Assembly (NCBI RefSeq): GCF_040546765.1
Contig: NZ_JBEPOK010000002.1
Span: 1-64,000 of the forward strand
DNA length: 64,000 nt
Direction: 5' to 3'
Origin: Arthrobacter sp. OAP107
GTDB lineage: Bacteria > Actinomycetota > Actinomycetes > Actinomycetales > Micrococcaceae
This document shows positions 34,740 through 42,863 of the stretch, in pieces (position 1 is the first letter of the stretch; each line of letters starts with the position of its first letter). The notes under the pieces are model-generated. The model had not been told where the DNA came from. It saw only the letters and a list, made by a program, of their open reading frames with translations, and did not search any database. The position numbers and the translations under genes are program-made.

Positions 34740-35341
34740 CGCCGCATCTCCAACGCGGCCTCGGCAGCATCCGCCGCTGTCCGTACCGCATCCTCGGCGC
34801 CGGCCAGGTAAACCCTTCCCGAGGCTCCGATCATGCGATAGTCGACGACCTTGATCGGGCTGGCCTTCTCGGCTTCGTTGGTTGCCAGGATCGCATACGA
34901 CGCGGGCTGCATCTCCATGACGAAAAGCGAATCACCCGGCAACAACATCGACCCGGACTTGTTGCGGTTAACCAGAAACGCATGCTCGTCATCGACATTG
35001 GAAATAATCTTCGAGGCAATCACCTCGGGTGGACGTGCATCAGTCTCTGAAGCACCGAGCGCGTCGAGAACGGCGCCAGCTGCCGTTCGCACGGCGTCTG
35101 CCGAACGTGAGTGGATCTCGAGGTAGCCGAACTGTCGTTCCACCACCAGCATGCCGGCACTGACCTGCGAGTGTTTCAAAGCGACGTCCGTGAGCGGCTC
35201 GATCCCCAGGCCAGGAGCGACCTCGATAACCTGCGCCGACATATTCGTTCTCGGCAAGCTCCCCCGAACGGACGTGCCCAAATAACACATCGTCTGGGGC
35301 TGCAACTTGTCAATAAAGATGAACGAGCGGAGGTCAGCCAC
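34736..35341 (-). CDS. Tandem/divergent BMC-domain shell protein (BMC-T1), copy A
   Basis: 201 residues from GTG 35341, which overlaps the stop of the upstream enzyme by 8 bases. Two BMC-like halves are visible: VIEVAPGLGIEPLTDVALKH, then MLVVERQFGYLEIHSRSADA, and in the second half LLPGDSLFVMEMQPASYAIL, then VVDYRMIGASGRVYLAG. This resembles the BMC-T shell trimers of the Rhodococcus/Mycobacterium compartment. Such trimers often form gated pores for larger substrates. The protein is identical to the copy at 38637-39242. Confidence 0.88.
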   Translation of the reverse strand: MADLRSFIFIDKLQPQTMCYLGTSVRGSLPRTNMSAQVIEVAPGLGIEPLTDVALKHSQVSAGMLVVERQFGYLEIHSRSADAVRTAAGAVLDALGASETDARPPEVIASKIISNVDDEHAFLVNRNKSGSMLLPGDSLFVMEMQPASYAILATNEAEKASPIKVVDYRMIGASGRVYLAGAEDAVRTAADAAEAALEMRR

Positions 35342-36857
35342 GACTCTGCCCAACCAACCCGCGCAACTCCTCAACGATCAGGCCCCGCAACTCCTCACGC
35401 ACCGCATCATCACCCAACGCGATGCCCGGCACCGACGAACCCGTCGCCGAGGTCGGAAGCGGATATGAACTATGTTTCTGGCTGCCATTCGTTCTGGAGT
35501 GGCGACCCAATTGACGAGCAACGGTTTCGAACTCGGTGAGCATTCGGTCGGTGTCGGCCTGGCTCAAGACCAGCGGTGGCCGCACTTTGATCACATTGCC
35601 GTAGCTGCCGGCCGTACTCGTCAGGATTTTCTGACGCCGCAAACCGTTCACGAAGGCCAAAGTGGTATCGCGGTCCGGTGTTTTCGTGTCCATGTCTGAC
35701 ACGAATTCGACACCAATATAAAGTCCCGCTCCCCGAACATCGAAGGCAAAATCGTTACGGCTGAGAATGTCGCGCATCCCTAGGACGAGTTGGTCACCCT
35801 TGTCTTTCGCGTTGGCGATCAGATCCTCGTCGCGAATGACCTCCAGAACTGCCTGTGCTGCCGCTACAGGCGCGTTTTCACCGCCGAACGTGTTGAAATA
35901 GGCGACGTCGCGAGCGAACTTGTCCACGAGGGCGCTCTTGGCGACCACGCCGCCGATGGGCATACCATTTCCCATGGGCTTTCCCATAGTGATCAAATCC
36001 GGAACGATGTTGCTTCGCTGGTAACCCCACATGGCTGCCCCGGTGCGGCCGAACCCTGACTGCACTTCATCGCTGACAACCAGGCCACCGGCGCGATGGA
36101 CCAAATCGGCGGCAGCACTCAGAACTCCTGGGTCAGGGTAGATCCCGTCTGAGGAGAACATGCTATCGACCATCAGAGCCGCCAAACGAACACCCCGTCG
36201 ATTCAGGTCGTCGATCTGGGCCTGGAGATGGTCGAGGAAATGCGTCTCGAGTTCGTCCCGGTCCAATCGGAGAGTATCGGGAGGAGGCACCAGTCGTACG
36301 TCTGAACCCAAGACCGTACCGCTCCCCGAGGACGGTGACCACGAGGCGACATCACGGGTGCATCCGTGGTACGCGTATTCCGACACGATGACTCCCGTCC
36401 CGCCTGTCACGGTCCGGGCGATGCGCAGTGCCAAGTCGTTGGCCTCCGAACCAGTGCAAGTGAACATGACGTTATCCAGCTCCGGATCATGCGTTTCCAC
36501 AAGGTTCTCGGCGTATTCGATGATGTCTCGCTGCAAATAACGGGTGTTCGTGTTGATCGTCCGAAGCTGGCGGCAGACAGCATCGACGACGTGGGGATGG
36601 TTGTGGCCGACACTGGGAACGTTGTTGTACGCGTCGAGGTACTCGTCTCCGTGGACGTCGAAGATCTTTGTTCCCTGTGCACGAACCGGCTGAAATGGCT
36701 CTTCGTAGGACAATCGGTAGGCCGGGCCCATCACGCGCCCGCGTCGCTCGACCAAGTCACGCGTTTGACTGTCGAGCGTGGACAGGGTGTCCGCGCTGAG
36801 CGTGTTCAGGGTGACAATCTCGGTACGCTCGGGACTGGCGATCGAATCTTTCTGCAT
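35334..36857 (-). CDS. Class III PLP aminotransferase-family enzyme, probable amino-alcohol-phosphate phospholyase, with C-terminal encapsulation tail
   Basis: 507 residues from ATG 36857. Fold-type I class III features: CTGSEANDLALRIARTVTGG; the Asp263 region VVSDEVQSGFGRTG; the PLP-binding Lys293 in LITMGKPMGNGMPIGG. In BMC loci of this type the family member acts as a phospholyase, turning the phosphorylated amino alcohol into an aldehyde, ammonia and phosphate. After the catalytic body a flexible linker leads to a ~26-residue amphipathic helix (starts GDDAVREEL, ends GLVGQSRG), the same tail as on the aldehyde dehydrogenase. It lies inside the 1.7-kb repeat, so the tail was probably acquired by the duplication. 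Confidence 0.87.
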   Translation of the reverse strand: MQKDSIASPERTEIVTLNTLSADTLSTLDSQTRDLVERRGRVMGPAYRLSYEEPFQPVRAQGTKIFDVHGDEYLDAYNNVPSVGHNHPHVVDAVCRQLRTINTNTRYLQRDIIEYAENLVETHDPELDNVMFTCTGSEANDLALRIARTVTGGTGVIVSEYAYHGCTRDVASWSPSSGSGTVLGSDVRLVPPPDTLRLDRDELETHFLDHLQAQIDDLNRRGVRLAALMVDSMFSSDGIYPDPGVLSAAADLVHRAGGLVVSDEVQSGFGRTGAAMWGYQRSNIVPDLITMGKPMGNGMPIGGVVAKSALVDKFARDVAYFNTFGGENAPVAAAQAVLEVIRDEDLIANAKDKGDQLVLGMRDILSRNDFAFDVRGAGLYIGVEFVSDMDTKTPDRDTTLAFVNGLRRQKILTSTAGSYGNVIKVRPPLVLSQADTDRMLTEFETVARQLGRHSRTNGSQKHSSYPLPTSATGSSVPGIALGDDAVREELRGLIVEELRGLVGQSRG

Positions 36858-36947
36858 GCATCGACTTCTTTCAAAATTGGCGCGGCCGCGCAAAGAGCCG
36901 CGGAACGCTCGTAGGCCAAGTGACCGCTGGAGAGGCTAGCGGCGAGC

Positions 36948-37649
36948 TCATCGTCCGATCACGTCATTGAGGACCCGCGTAATTTCGTCACGGGCAGTAG
37001 TGACGCTTGCCAGATCCCCGGAGATGAACAGACGTCCCGCCGCCCCGATCATCTGTACGTCGACCAACGTCAGGTTCGGTGCAACTCGCTCTGCGCTGTT
37101 TGCGGCCACAGCTGCGAACAACGCCGGAGCCATCTCGTAGACCAACAACGCAGACCCTGGCAACAACATGGATCCGTCACGGGTGCGATTCAAGATGACA
37201 GCGTGCTGATCACCAATCTCTTCGATGATGTCGCTGTAGAGGATTTTCGGCCTGAGCTGATCTTCAGCCTTGGCGTTGAGGGTCTTCAAAATGGCCTGGC
37301 CCGCCTGTTCCACGACCTCGGCACTACGACTGTGGACCTCGAGGATGCCGTATTGCCGCTCCACGTAGAGAAGGCCCGGCTCGACTTCGGGCGTAGCCTT
37401 CAACGCGGCGTCGATGACCCGCTGGATCGCCAATGCCGGCGCAACCTCCACGATCAACGAATGATCCCCAGCTTTCGGAGGATACCCCCTAGCTCGGGTC
37501 GGCGTGGCCAGCGTGGCCGCGAACTGGCGCTGAAGGCCTTCGATTCGGAGGTACACACGCAGCTCGGTGGACGGTCCGGTGGCTTCGGATGGAGTTGGAG
37601 CTGTGGCCCGCTGTTGAGGGACAGCTTGCTTGGCGGTCGATGTCGTCAT
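36948..37649 (-). CDS. Tandem BMC-domain shell protein (BMC-T2)
   Basis: 233 residues. After a ~28-residue Thr/Ala/Pro-rich N-terminal extension come two BMC halves: LIVEVAPALAIQRVIDAALK and LLYVERQYGILEVHSRSAEV; then LLPGSALLVYEMAPALFAAV, DVQMIGAAGRLFISGDL and DEITRVLNDVIGR. It is a paralogue of BMC-T1 and single-copy. Its start codon overlaps the BMC-H (copy B) stop as TAATG. The N-terminal extension may face the lumen or the outside. A decayed relative of its C-terminal half is at 52555-52800. Confidence 0.88.
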   Translation of the reverse strand: MTTSTAKQAVPQQRATAPTPSEATGPSTELRVYLRIEGLQRQFAATLATPTRARGYPPKAGDHSLIVEVAPALAIQRVIDAALKATPEVEPGLLYVERQYGILEVHSRSAEVVEQAGQAILKTLNAKAEDQLRPKILYSDIIEEIGDQHAVILNRTRDGSMLLPGSALLVYEMAPALFAAVAANSAERVAPNLTLVDVQMIGAAGRLFISGDLASVTTARDEITRVLNDVIGR

Positions 37650-37930
37650 TACTGGTTTCCGTGGACGGTGAAGTGCTTGGCGAGGTCGGCGTGGGGGCGG
37701 GGGATGACGTGGACCGAGACAAGTTCGCCAATCGCGGCGGCGGTTTCCGAGCCGGCCTCAGTGGCTGCTTTCACCGCTCCGACGTCGCCGTTGATGATGA
37801 CGGCGACGAGCCCGTCGCCGACTTCTGCGCGACCCAGGAGGGTGACGTTTGCTGCTTTGACCATGGCGTCCGCTGCCGCCAGAGAGGCGACGTAGCCGCG
37901 GGTTTCGATCATGCCGATTGCATCACTCAT
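37649..37930 (-). CDS. BMC-H shell hexamer protein, copy B
   Basis: 93 residues, identical to the copy at 33748-34029 except Ile for Val in AVI(I/V)NGD. One BMC domain forms hexamers on the facets. It lies 33 bases behind BMC-P and overlaps BMC-T2 by one base, so it belongs to the continuous shell operon that starts at the aldehyde dehydrogenase. Confidence 0.96.
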   Translation of the reverse strand: MSDAIGMIETRGYVASLAAADAMVKAANVTLLGRAEVGDGLVAVIINGDVGAVKAATEAGSETAAAIGELVSVHVIPRPHADLAKHFTVHGNQ

Positions 37931-37963
37931 TTGATGTGCCTTCTTTCTTGGTGGTGTGCTGGG

Positions 37964-38218
37964 TTAGGGGTTTGGGGTTCGGGGTGGGTCGAGGACTCCG
38001 ATGATGAGTGCATCGGCCGGAGTCGTGCCGGGTAAATGGCGTGAAACGGCGCTGCCGAGGGCGACCAAAACGTGATCTCCTGGCCCGCTGCCGAGGTAAT
38101 CCAAGGCCACGTAGTGCTGGTAAGTCTCGTCTCCTTGCACCTCAAGCAGTGCTCCCTGCGGGAAAGAGTCGATTCGCTTGGTCGCCCATACCGGTCCGAG
38201 AACAGTGGCTTTGATCAT
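37964..38218 (-). CDS. BMC-P (EutN/CcmL) shell vertex protein, copy B
   Basis: 84 residues, identical in protein to the copy at 34063-34317; one synonymous base differs (G/A at 34167). It forms pentamers that close the shell vertices. It overlaps the unknown BMC-associated gene by 4 bases. Two copies in one operon could raise pentamer supply, unusual because only 12 vertices are needed per shell. Confidence 0.95.
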   Translation of the reverse strand: MIKATVLGPVWATKRIDSFPQGALLEVQGDETYQHYVALDYLGSGPGDHVLVALGSAVSRHLPGTTPADALIIGVLDPPRTPNP

Positions 38219-38640
38219 GACCGTCTAACCACCTCGACCGAAGCCTTCCGGATTTGTTCGCGTGCCAGGGGAGTGATGACGACCTTGCGCCCGAGGACCA
38301 ACTGGGCACCCTCGGTGACGGCGCGGGAAACGATGCGTTCGGTCAGCACCCCTCGCTGGATCTCGATGACCTGGCCATTGGGGGTGCCGGGAGCTGATGG
38401 CGCTGTATCGGCCGAGGCGTCGCCGGAGCCCAGCTGGAAACGGAGCTGACCTGAACGCAGGAGCGCGCCCATGAGAGGGTCATCCGCCAGCCCCAGGACA
38501 TGGCGTACGAAGCCGGCGAGCTCATCATCATTGGTAATCGCCACCCGCTGTGGCCTGGCCAGGAGATCCAGCTGCGGAATGATCTCCTTGATCAGCCCGC
38601 GTACCAAGGCACGCAGGTCGCCTGGCAGGGGCGCAGTCAT
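38215..38640 (-). CDS. Unknown BMC-associated protein, copy B
   Basis: 141 residues, identical to the copy at 34314-34739. It has a helical N-terminal half, a low-complexity linker and a C-terminal TPLARE-type segment. It is embedded between BMC-T1 and BMC-P with 4-base overlaps at both ends. The function is not known. Confidence 0.8.
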   Translation of the reverse strand: MTAPLPGDLRALVRGLIKEIIPQLDLLARPQRVAITNDDELAGFVRHVLGLADDPLMGALLRSGQLRFQLGSGDASADTAPSAPGTPNGQVIEIQRGVLTERIVSRAVTEGAQLVLGRKVVITPLAREQIRKASVEVVRRS

Positions 38641-39242
38641 CGCCGCATCTCCAACGCGGCCTCGGCAGCATCCGCCGCTGTCCGTACCGCATCCTCGGCG
38701 CCGGCCAGGTAAACCCTTCCCGAGGCTCCGATCATGCGATAGTCGACGACCTTGATCGGGCTGGCCTTCTCGGCTTCGTTGGTTGCCAGGATCGCATACG
38801 ACGCGGGCTGCATCTCCATGACGAAAAGCGAATCACCCGGCAACAACATCGACCCGGACTTGTTGCGGTTAACCAGAAACGCATGCTCGTCATCGACATT
38901 GGAAATAATCTTCGAGGCAATCACCTCGGGTGGACGTGCATCAGTCTCTGAAGCACCGAGCGCGTCGAGAACGGCGCCAGCTGCCGTTCGCACGGCGTCT
39001 GCCGAACGTGAGTGGATCTCGAGGTAGCCGAACTGTCGTTCCACCACCAGCATGCCGGCACTGACCTGCGAGTGTTTCAAAGCGACGTCCGTGAGCGGCT
39101 CGATCCCCAGGCCAGGAGCGACCTCGATAACCTGCGCCGACATATTCGTTCTCGGCAAGCTCCCCCGAACGGACGTGCCCAAATAACACATCGTCTGGGG
39201 CTGCAACTTGTCAATAAAGATGAACGAGCGGAGGTCAGCCAC
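38637..39242 (-). CDS. Tandem/divergent BMC-domain shell protein (BMC-T1), copy B
   Basis: 201 residues, identical to the copy at 34736-35341. The GTG start overlaps the aldehyde dehydrogenase stop by 8 bases, the same junction as behind the phospholyase in copy A. Two BMC-like halves suggest a pseudo-hexameric trimer. Confidence 0.88.
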   Translation of the reverse strand: MADLRSFIFIDKLQPQTMCYLGTSVRGSLPRTNMSAQVIEVAPGLGIEPLTDVALKHSQVSAGMLVVERQFGYLEIHSRSADAVRTAAGAVLDALGASETDARPPEVIASKIISNVDDEHAFLVNRNKSGSMLLPGDSLFVMEMQPASYAILATNEAEKASPIKVVDYRMIGASGRVYLAGAEDAVRTAADAAEAALEMRR

Positions 39243-40743
39243 GACTCTGCCCAACCAACCCGCGCAACTCCTCAACGATCAGGCGCCGCAACTCCTCACG
39301 CACCGCATCATCACCCAACGCGATGCCCGGCACCGACGAACCCGTCGCCGGGGTCGGCTGAAGCGATGAGAACTCGGGGAACTTCGCTCCCACTGGGTAG
39401 GCCGTGCGCTTCCACTGCACGAACCGTTCTGGGGACAGGTTCTCATCGAGTGAACTTCCGCCCACGAAGCCTGTTCCGATGGACATCGTCAAGGGCAGGC
39501 CCGTGCCGATACCTGCGTTCCCCAGGCTCCCCCCAATGTTGACCGCGACCCGGTGGACTGGAATACGATGCGAGTAGTCGAGTACGTGCTGCGGGTCCTC
39601 GCTATGGATGACCGCCGAATGCCCCACGCCGACGATGTCAACGAGAGAAGCTGCAGCGGTTAGAGCCTGTTCGAAGTCCTCCACAGTGATTACTGCCAGT
39701 ACCGGACTCAGCTTCTCGTGTGTGAACGGCTCATCGTCTCTGATGCTGTCGATGGTCGCGAGCAGAAGTTGGGTGTTCTCCGGAACTGAAATTCCGGCCT
39801 TCTTAGCGATCTCTCGTGCGGGCCGGCCCACGACTTCGGTATTGAACTTCCCGCTGGGATACATGTATGCGCGAAGACGTCGCGTCTCATCGGGACGGCA
39901 GAGGTAGGCTCCGCGCCGAACCAGCAGCTCTTTCATCCGGGATGCAATGGGCTCGACCATGATGAGCACGGACTCCGCCGTACACAGAACGGAGTTATCG
40001 AATGCCTTCGAGGCACAGATCTCGTCCGCTGCTTGCTCAAGGTTTGCCGTATCATCGACCACTACCGGTGCATTACCGGGGCCGACCCCAATAGCAGGGG
40101 TTCCTGATCGGTACGCCGCTTGGACCACCGCCCCGCCACCTGTGGCGAGAATCAGGTTCACTCGGGCGTCGCCCATAACCGCCTCGACCAGCGGGACCGA
40201 GGGCTCCTCCAGGATCTGTATGGCTCCCTCGGGTGCACCGGCATCGGTCGCAGCCCGACTAAGTATCCGGGCGGCTTCGATGCTGGTCTTCACCGCAGCA
40301 GGGTGCGGACTGATCACAATGGCGTTCCTGGTGAGCAGAGAGGAGAGGACCTTGAAGTACAAGTTGGCTACAGGACTCGTCGATGGGGTGACCGCGAAGA
40401 TCACTCCGGCCGGAATCGGGTCGAGAACCAGTTTCTTCTCGCTGTCGGTCCGGTGGCTAACCAAGTCCAGGTTGCCGTACTCACGCATGAAGCCGGCAGA
40501 AAGCCCTTCGTTCTTCGCCACCTTGTCCTCAAAGACACCGAACCCGGTCTCGTCTGCAGCTTTCTGTGCAAGCTGTCGGGAGTTCTGGTGCGCTACCTCT
40601 GCGACGGCGCGAACAATACGATCGACTTTCGGTCGGTCGAAGACCGAGAATGCCTTCGCCGCGCTGCGTGCTCGGTCCAGCACGGCATCGTAGAGTGCCG
40701 AAAGTTCAGGTTCTGGTGTTATCACGGGTCCTTGGCCTTTCAT
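39235..40743 (-). CDS. CoA-acylating aldehyde dehydrogenase with C-terminal encapsulation tail
   Basis: 502 residues of the PduP/EutE/AdhE-N type. The catalytic Cys254 is in DNSVLCTAESVL; ATGGGAVVQAAYRSGTPAIG followed by VGPGNAPVVVD is the conserved cofactor region. It oxidises the aldehyde from the phospholyase to acyl-CoA with NAD and CoA. The tail at about 477-502 (starts GDDAVREEL, ends GLVGQSRG) is an amphipathic helix joined by a linker, typical of BMC cargo. No N-terminal signal helix is evident. ATG 40743 has no good ribosome site; GTG 40725 after AAGG is an alternative start. First gene of the shell operon. Confidence 0.92.
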   Translation of the reverse strand: MKGQGPVITPEPELSALYDAVLDRARSAAKAFSVFDRPKVDRIVRAVAEVAHQNSRQLAQKAADETGFGVFEDKVAKNEGLSAGFMREYGNLDLVSHRTDSEKKLVLDPIPAGVIFAVTPSTSPVANLYFKVLSSLLTRNAIVISPHPAAVKTSIEAARILSRAATDAGAPEGAIQILEEPSVPLVEAVMGDARVNLILATGGGAVVQAAYRSGTPAIGVGPGNAPVVVDDTANLEQAADEICASKAFDNSVLCTAESVLIMVEPIASRMKELLVRRGAYLCRPDETRRLRAYMYPSGKFNTEVVGRPAREIAKKAGISVPENTQLLLATIDSIRDDEPFTHEKLSPVLAVITVEDFEQALTAAASLVDIVGVGHSAVIHSEDPQHVLDYSHRIPVHRVAVNIGGSLGNAGIGTGLPLTMSIGTGFVGGSSLDENLSPERFVQWKRTAYPVGAKFPEFSSLQPTPATGSSVPGIALGDDAVREELRRLIVEELRGLVGQSRG

Positions 40744-40842
40744 GAATGCATATGGTCGATGGGATCGAAACTTGCAGGATAAGGCTCTTGTTCTTTGAAC
40801 CGGAGGGCGGTTCGTTGCCTGCGTGATCCCGCTGGAGAAATT

Positions 40843-40882
40843 AAACGGTTGTAAACGGTTGCTCTCACGCTCTCATGGTTGC
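40843..40882 (-). promoter_or_regulatory. GGTTG repeat cluster upstream of the BMC operon
   Basis: AAACGGTTGTAAACGGTTG (40843-40861) holds two units 10 bases apart, with a third unit ATGGTTG at 40875-40881. It lies about 100-140 bases before the aldehyde dehydrogenase start. It is a candidate operator or activator site for the GntR regulator. Confidence 0.55.
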
Positions 40883-41103
40883 AGGGGTGTGTCAACCGCT
40901 GTATTGATGCCTCCTCAACCCCTATCGCCCTCGGTGCCCCCGCTTGATGCGGCGGTGTAATAGCACTGAAAAGCCGCGATGCTCTGTCGCGGCCCGCCTG
41001 CCGAGCGAGGGCGCGACCTCCGGGGCGCGAGCGGCCCACGGGGGCAAACACAATGCCGGCAACGAAGCAATTTTTGTATCACAAAGCCATTCGGATGCTG
41101 TTG

Positions 41104-41127
41104 TGGTTTGTTTATGGTTGCAATATG
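41104..41127 (+). promoter_or_regulatory. GGTTTG/GGTTG direct repeat upstream of the kinase gene
   Basis: TGGTTTGTTTATGGTTG followed by caatatgg, 121 bases before the kinase ATG. Nearly the same arrangement (TGGTTTGTCTTATGGTTG) lies 123 bases before the kinase remnant at 49507, so the spacing is conserved between the two loci. Confidence 0.6.
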
Positions 41128-41224
41128 GTGGACTAACCTGTGTGGCGGACGTCACCGCGGCCTATGAAGCCGTGTTCATTCTTGGCAGCGCTGGAGCTGC
41201 CAACTGTGCTTGAGGAGCTAGAAG

Positions 41225-42292
41225 ATGTCGGGAACGGCTACTGATTACGAACCCTTTGCCCGGGCGGCGCTTCCACGTTATGGGCTCGAAAACGCGCGCC
41301 TGAGCTTGCTGAGCTTTTCGGAGAACGCTACGTATTTGGCTGAGCTCAATGATGAGCGAGTTGTAATGCGAGTCCATCGACCCGACTACAACGGTCCCGC
41401 TGAGGTGGAATCTGAGCTCGCTTGGATGGAGAGCGTGCGTATGACTTCATCAATTCGGACACCCGAACTCAGGCGCGCACGCGATGGCAGCAGCGTGATC
41501 GCCGTCATTCTCGGCGACGAGGAACGACTCGTAGATGTCTTCGAGTTTATTCCAGGGATCAGCGCCGAGGATGAGGAGTCAGGCATCAGCTTCCGCGAGC
41601 TCGGTGCCATCACTGCGGCACTGCACCACCATGTCCAGTCGTGGGTGCCGCCCGCCAGATTCGTCCGCTTCCGTTGGGATCTTGACTCTATGATAGGGAA
41701 CGCCGCCCGGTGGGGTGATTGGCGAGATGCACCTAATCTGACTGCGTCCGATCGTGAGGTGATCGAGGCAGCTGAACGGGTTATCCGAGAGCGGATCGAC
41801 CGCTTTGGCACCAGCCCGGATCGATTCGGGCTGGTCCATTCCGACCTCAGAATGTCTAACCTCATCGTTCACGAAGGGGAAATCATAGTCATTGACTTCG
41901 ATGACTGTGGGTGGTCCTGGTTCCTCACGGACTTGGCCGCCGTGACCACCTGGAATGAAGCCACACCCGGTGCTCACTCAACCATTGAGGAGTGGCTGCG
42001 CGGATACTTGAGCGTGGGTCAGCTGGACGATGCGGCGATTGCTGAGATCCCCACGTTTATCATGCTCCGCCGGCTGACGGTTACCGCTTGGCTCGGGACG
42101 CATCCCGAGTCGGAACCCGCGCAGACACTTGCGTCGCACTTCGCATCTGAGACGGCTTCACTCGCCCGCCGCTATCTCGATGACCCTACGTGGTTCGCCT
42201 TCGATATCCACGCTCTGCGGTCCGAGGACGGTCAGCCCCATCCTGTGCCTGCGGGTGCAGTCGCTCCGGTACAAATGCCCCCCTGTGCCTGA
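41225..42292 (+). CDS. Aminoglycoside-phosphotransferase-fold kinase, probable 1-amino-2-propanol (amino alcohol) kinase
   Basis: 355 residues with a GAGGAG site before ATG 41225. The catalytic loop HSDLRMSNLIV (His205, Asp207, Asn212) and the metal motif IDFDDCG (Asp224/226) are those of APH/choline-kinase-like enzymes. In mycobacterial compartments of this type a relative phosphorylates (S)-1-amino-2-propanol, preparing it for the phospholyase. It is divergent from the BMC operon with similar GGTTG motifs in the shared promoter region. No encapsulation tail is seen, so it probably acts in the cytosol. Hydroxylysine or ethanolamine kinase are alternatives. Confidence 0.86.
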   Translation: MSGTATDYEPFARAALPRYGLENARLSLLSFSENATYLAELNDERVVMRVHRPDYNGPAEVESELAWMESVRMTSSIRTPELRRARDGSSVIAVILGDEERLVDVFEFIPGISAEDEESGISFRELGAITAALHHHVQSWVPPARFVRFRWDLDSMIGNAARWGDWRDAPNLTASDREVIEAAERVIRERIDRFGTSPDRFGLVHSDLRMSNLIVHEGEIIVIDFDDCGWSWFLTDLAAVTTWNEATPGAHSTIEEWLRGYLSVGQLDDAAIAEIPTFIMLRRLTVTAWLGTHPESEPAQTLASHFASETASLARRYLDDPTWFAFDIHALRSEDGQPHPVPAGAVAPVQMPPCA

Positions 42293-42392
42293 CCTCATCG
42301 AGACCTTCGTCGATCCTCCCATCGACGTCCTAACTACCGTTCCGGTCGTGACGATCGGCTCCATCGCCTTCGTCCTGGTCTGGCACCAATAA
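42285..42392 (+). CDS. Very small membrane peptide overlapping the kinase gene
   Basis: 35 residues from a GTG that overlaps the kinase stop by 8 bases, the same type of GTG-stop overlap as before BMC-T1. The sequence runs from PDLIETFVDPPIDVL to VVTIGSIAFVLVWHQ, so the C-terminal half is a single hydrophobic segment. No clear ribosome site, so translation would be by re-initiation. Function unknown; it could be a transporter accessory peptide or a chance frame. Confidence 0.35.
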   Translation: MPDLIETFVDPPIDVLTTVPVVTIGSIAFVLVWHQ

Positions 42393-42420
42393 CCACGCAA
42401 TGGCACAGAAAGGAACTTCA

Positions 42421-42852
42421 ATGGAATCCCTATCACCCGACTTCCAGACAATCTTCGAGCAGGCCCCGGTCAATTACGTTGTGGTGGACGATGAATGGCG
42501 CATTGTGGCGGCCACCAACGGCTATCTAGCCATGGCCATGCGAACCCGCGAAGGGCTCATTGGACAGAACATCCTCGAGGCCTTCCCCGACAACCCCGAC
42601 GATCCGGAAGCCAAGGGAACGGAGGCACTGCGATCTGGTATTGAGCAAGCCAAGGAAACCCGGAAGGCGGAGTGGCTGCCCGGCGCGGTACGTTACCCCA
42701 TCGCGCGTCCCGAGGATCAGGGGGGCGGCTATGAAGAGAGGTGGTTCCGAGCCTTGAACGCCCCCGTTTTCGACGGGGACGGCAACGTCGTCTACGTCAT
42801 CCATGGGAACGAAGACGTCACCGATACTTATTCCAGGGGCGATCGTCCTTAG
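42421..42852 (+). CDS. Stand-alone PAS-domain protein
   Basis: 143 residues from ATG 42421, which has AAAGGAAC upstream. FEQAPVNYVVVDDEWRIVAA, ATNGYLAMAMRTREGLIGQN and ILEAFPDNPDD are a PAS-fold core, ending in APVFDGDGNVVYVIHGNEDV followed by TD, the usual PAS/PAC terminus. There is no kinase, cyclase or DNA-binding part. It is third in the kinase transcript and is closed by a strong terminator. It may sense aldehyde, redox state or a ligand for a partner protein; this is inference. Confidence 0.8.
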   Translation: MESLSPDFQTIFEQAPVNYVVVDDEWRIVAATNGYLAMAMRTREGLIGQNILEAFPDNPDDPEAKGTEALRSGIEQAKETRKAEWLPGAVRYPIARPEDQGGGYEERWFRALNAPVFDGDGNVVYVIHGNEDVTDTYSRGDRP

Positions 42853-42863
42853 CGACGAATCCC

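Larger units (their letters stand above)
33741..35456. repeat. 1.7-kb direct repeat, copy A (shell-gene cassette)
   Basis: The sequence matches 37642-39357 at a constant offset of 3901. I find three internal differences (33894, 34167, 35384) and one at the right edge (35450). It contains BMC-H, BMC-P, the unknown protein, BMC-T1 and the last ~40 codons of the enzyme upstream of them. The left edge lies 8 bases inside the start of a BMC-T2 gene, whose remainder is absent here. Confidence 0.95.
37642..39357. repeat. 1.7-kb direct repeat, copy B (shell-gene cassette)
   Basis: Partner of 33741-35456. This copy has intact flanking genes on both sides (aldehyde dehydrogenase upstream, BMC-T2 downstream), so it is more likely the original location. 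Confidence 0.95.

Noticed and set aside
33741..39357. The shell-gene duplication as an assembly error
   Set aside because: The copies differ at three internal bases and have different genes on each outer side, which argues for a real duplication; long reads are still the decisive check.
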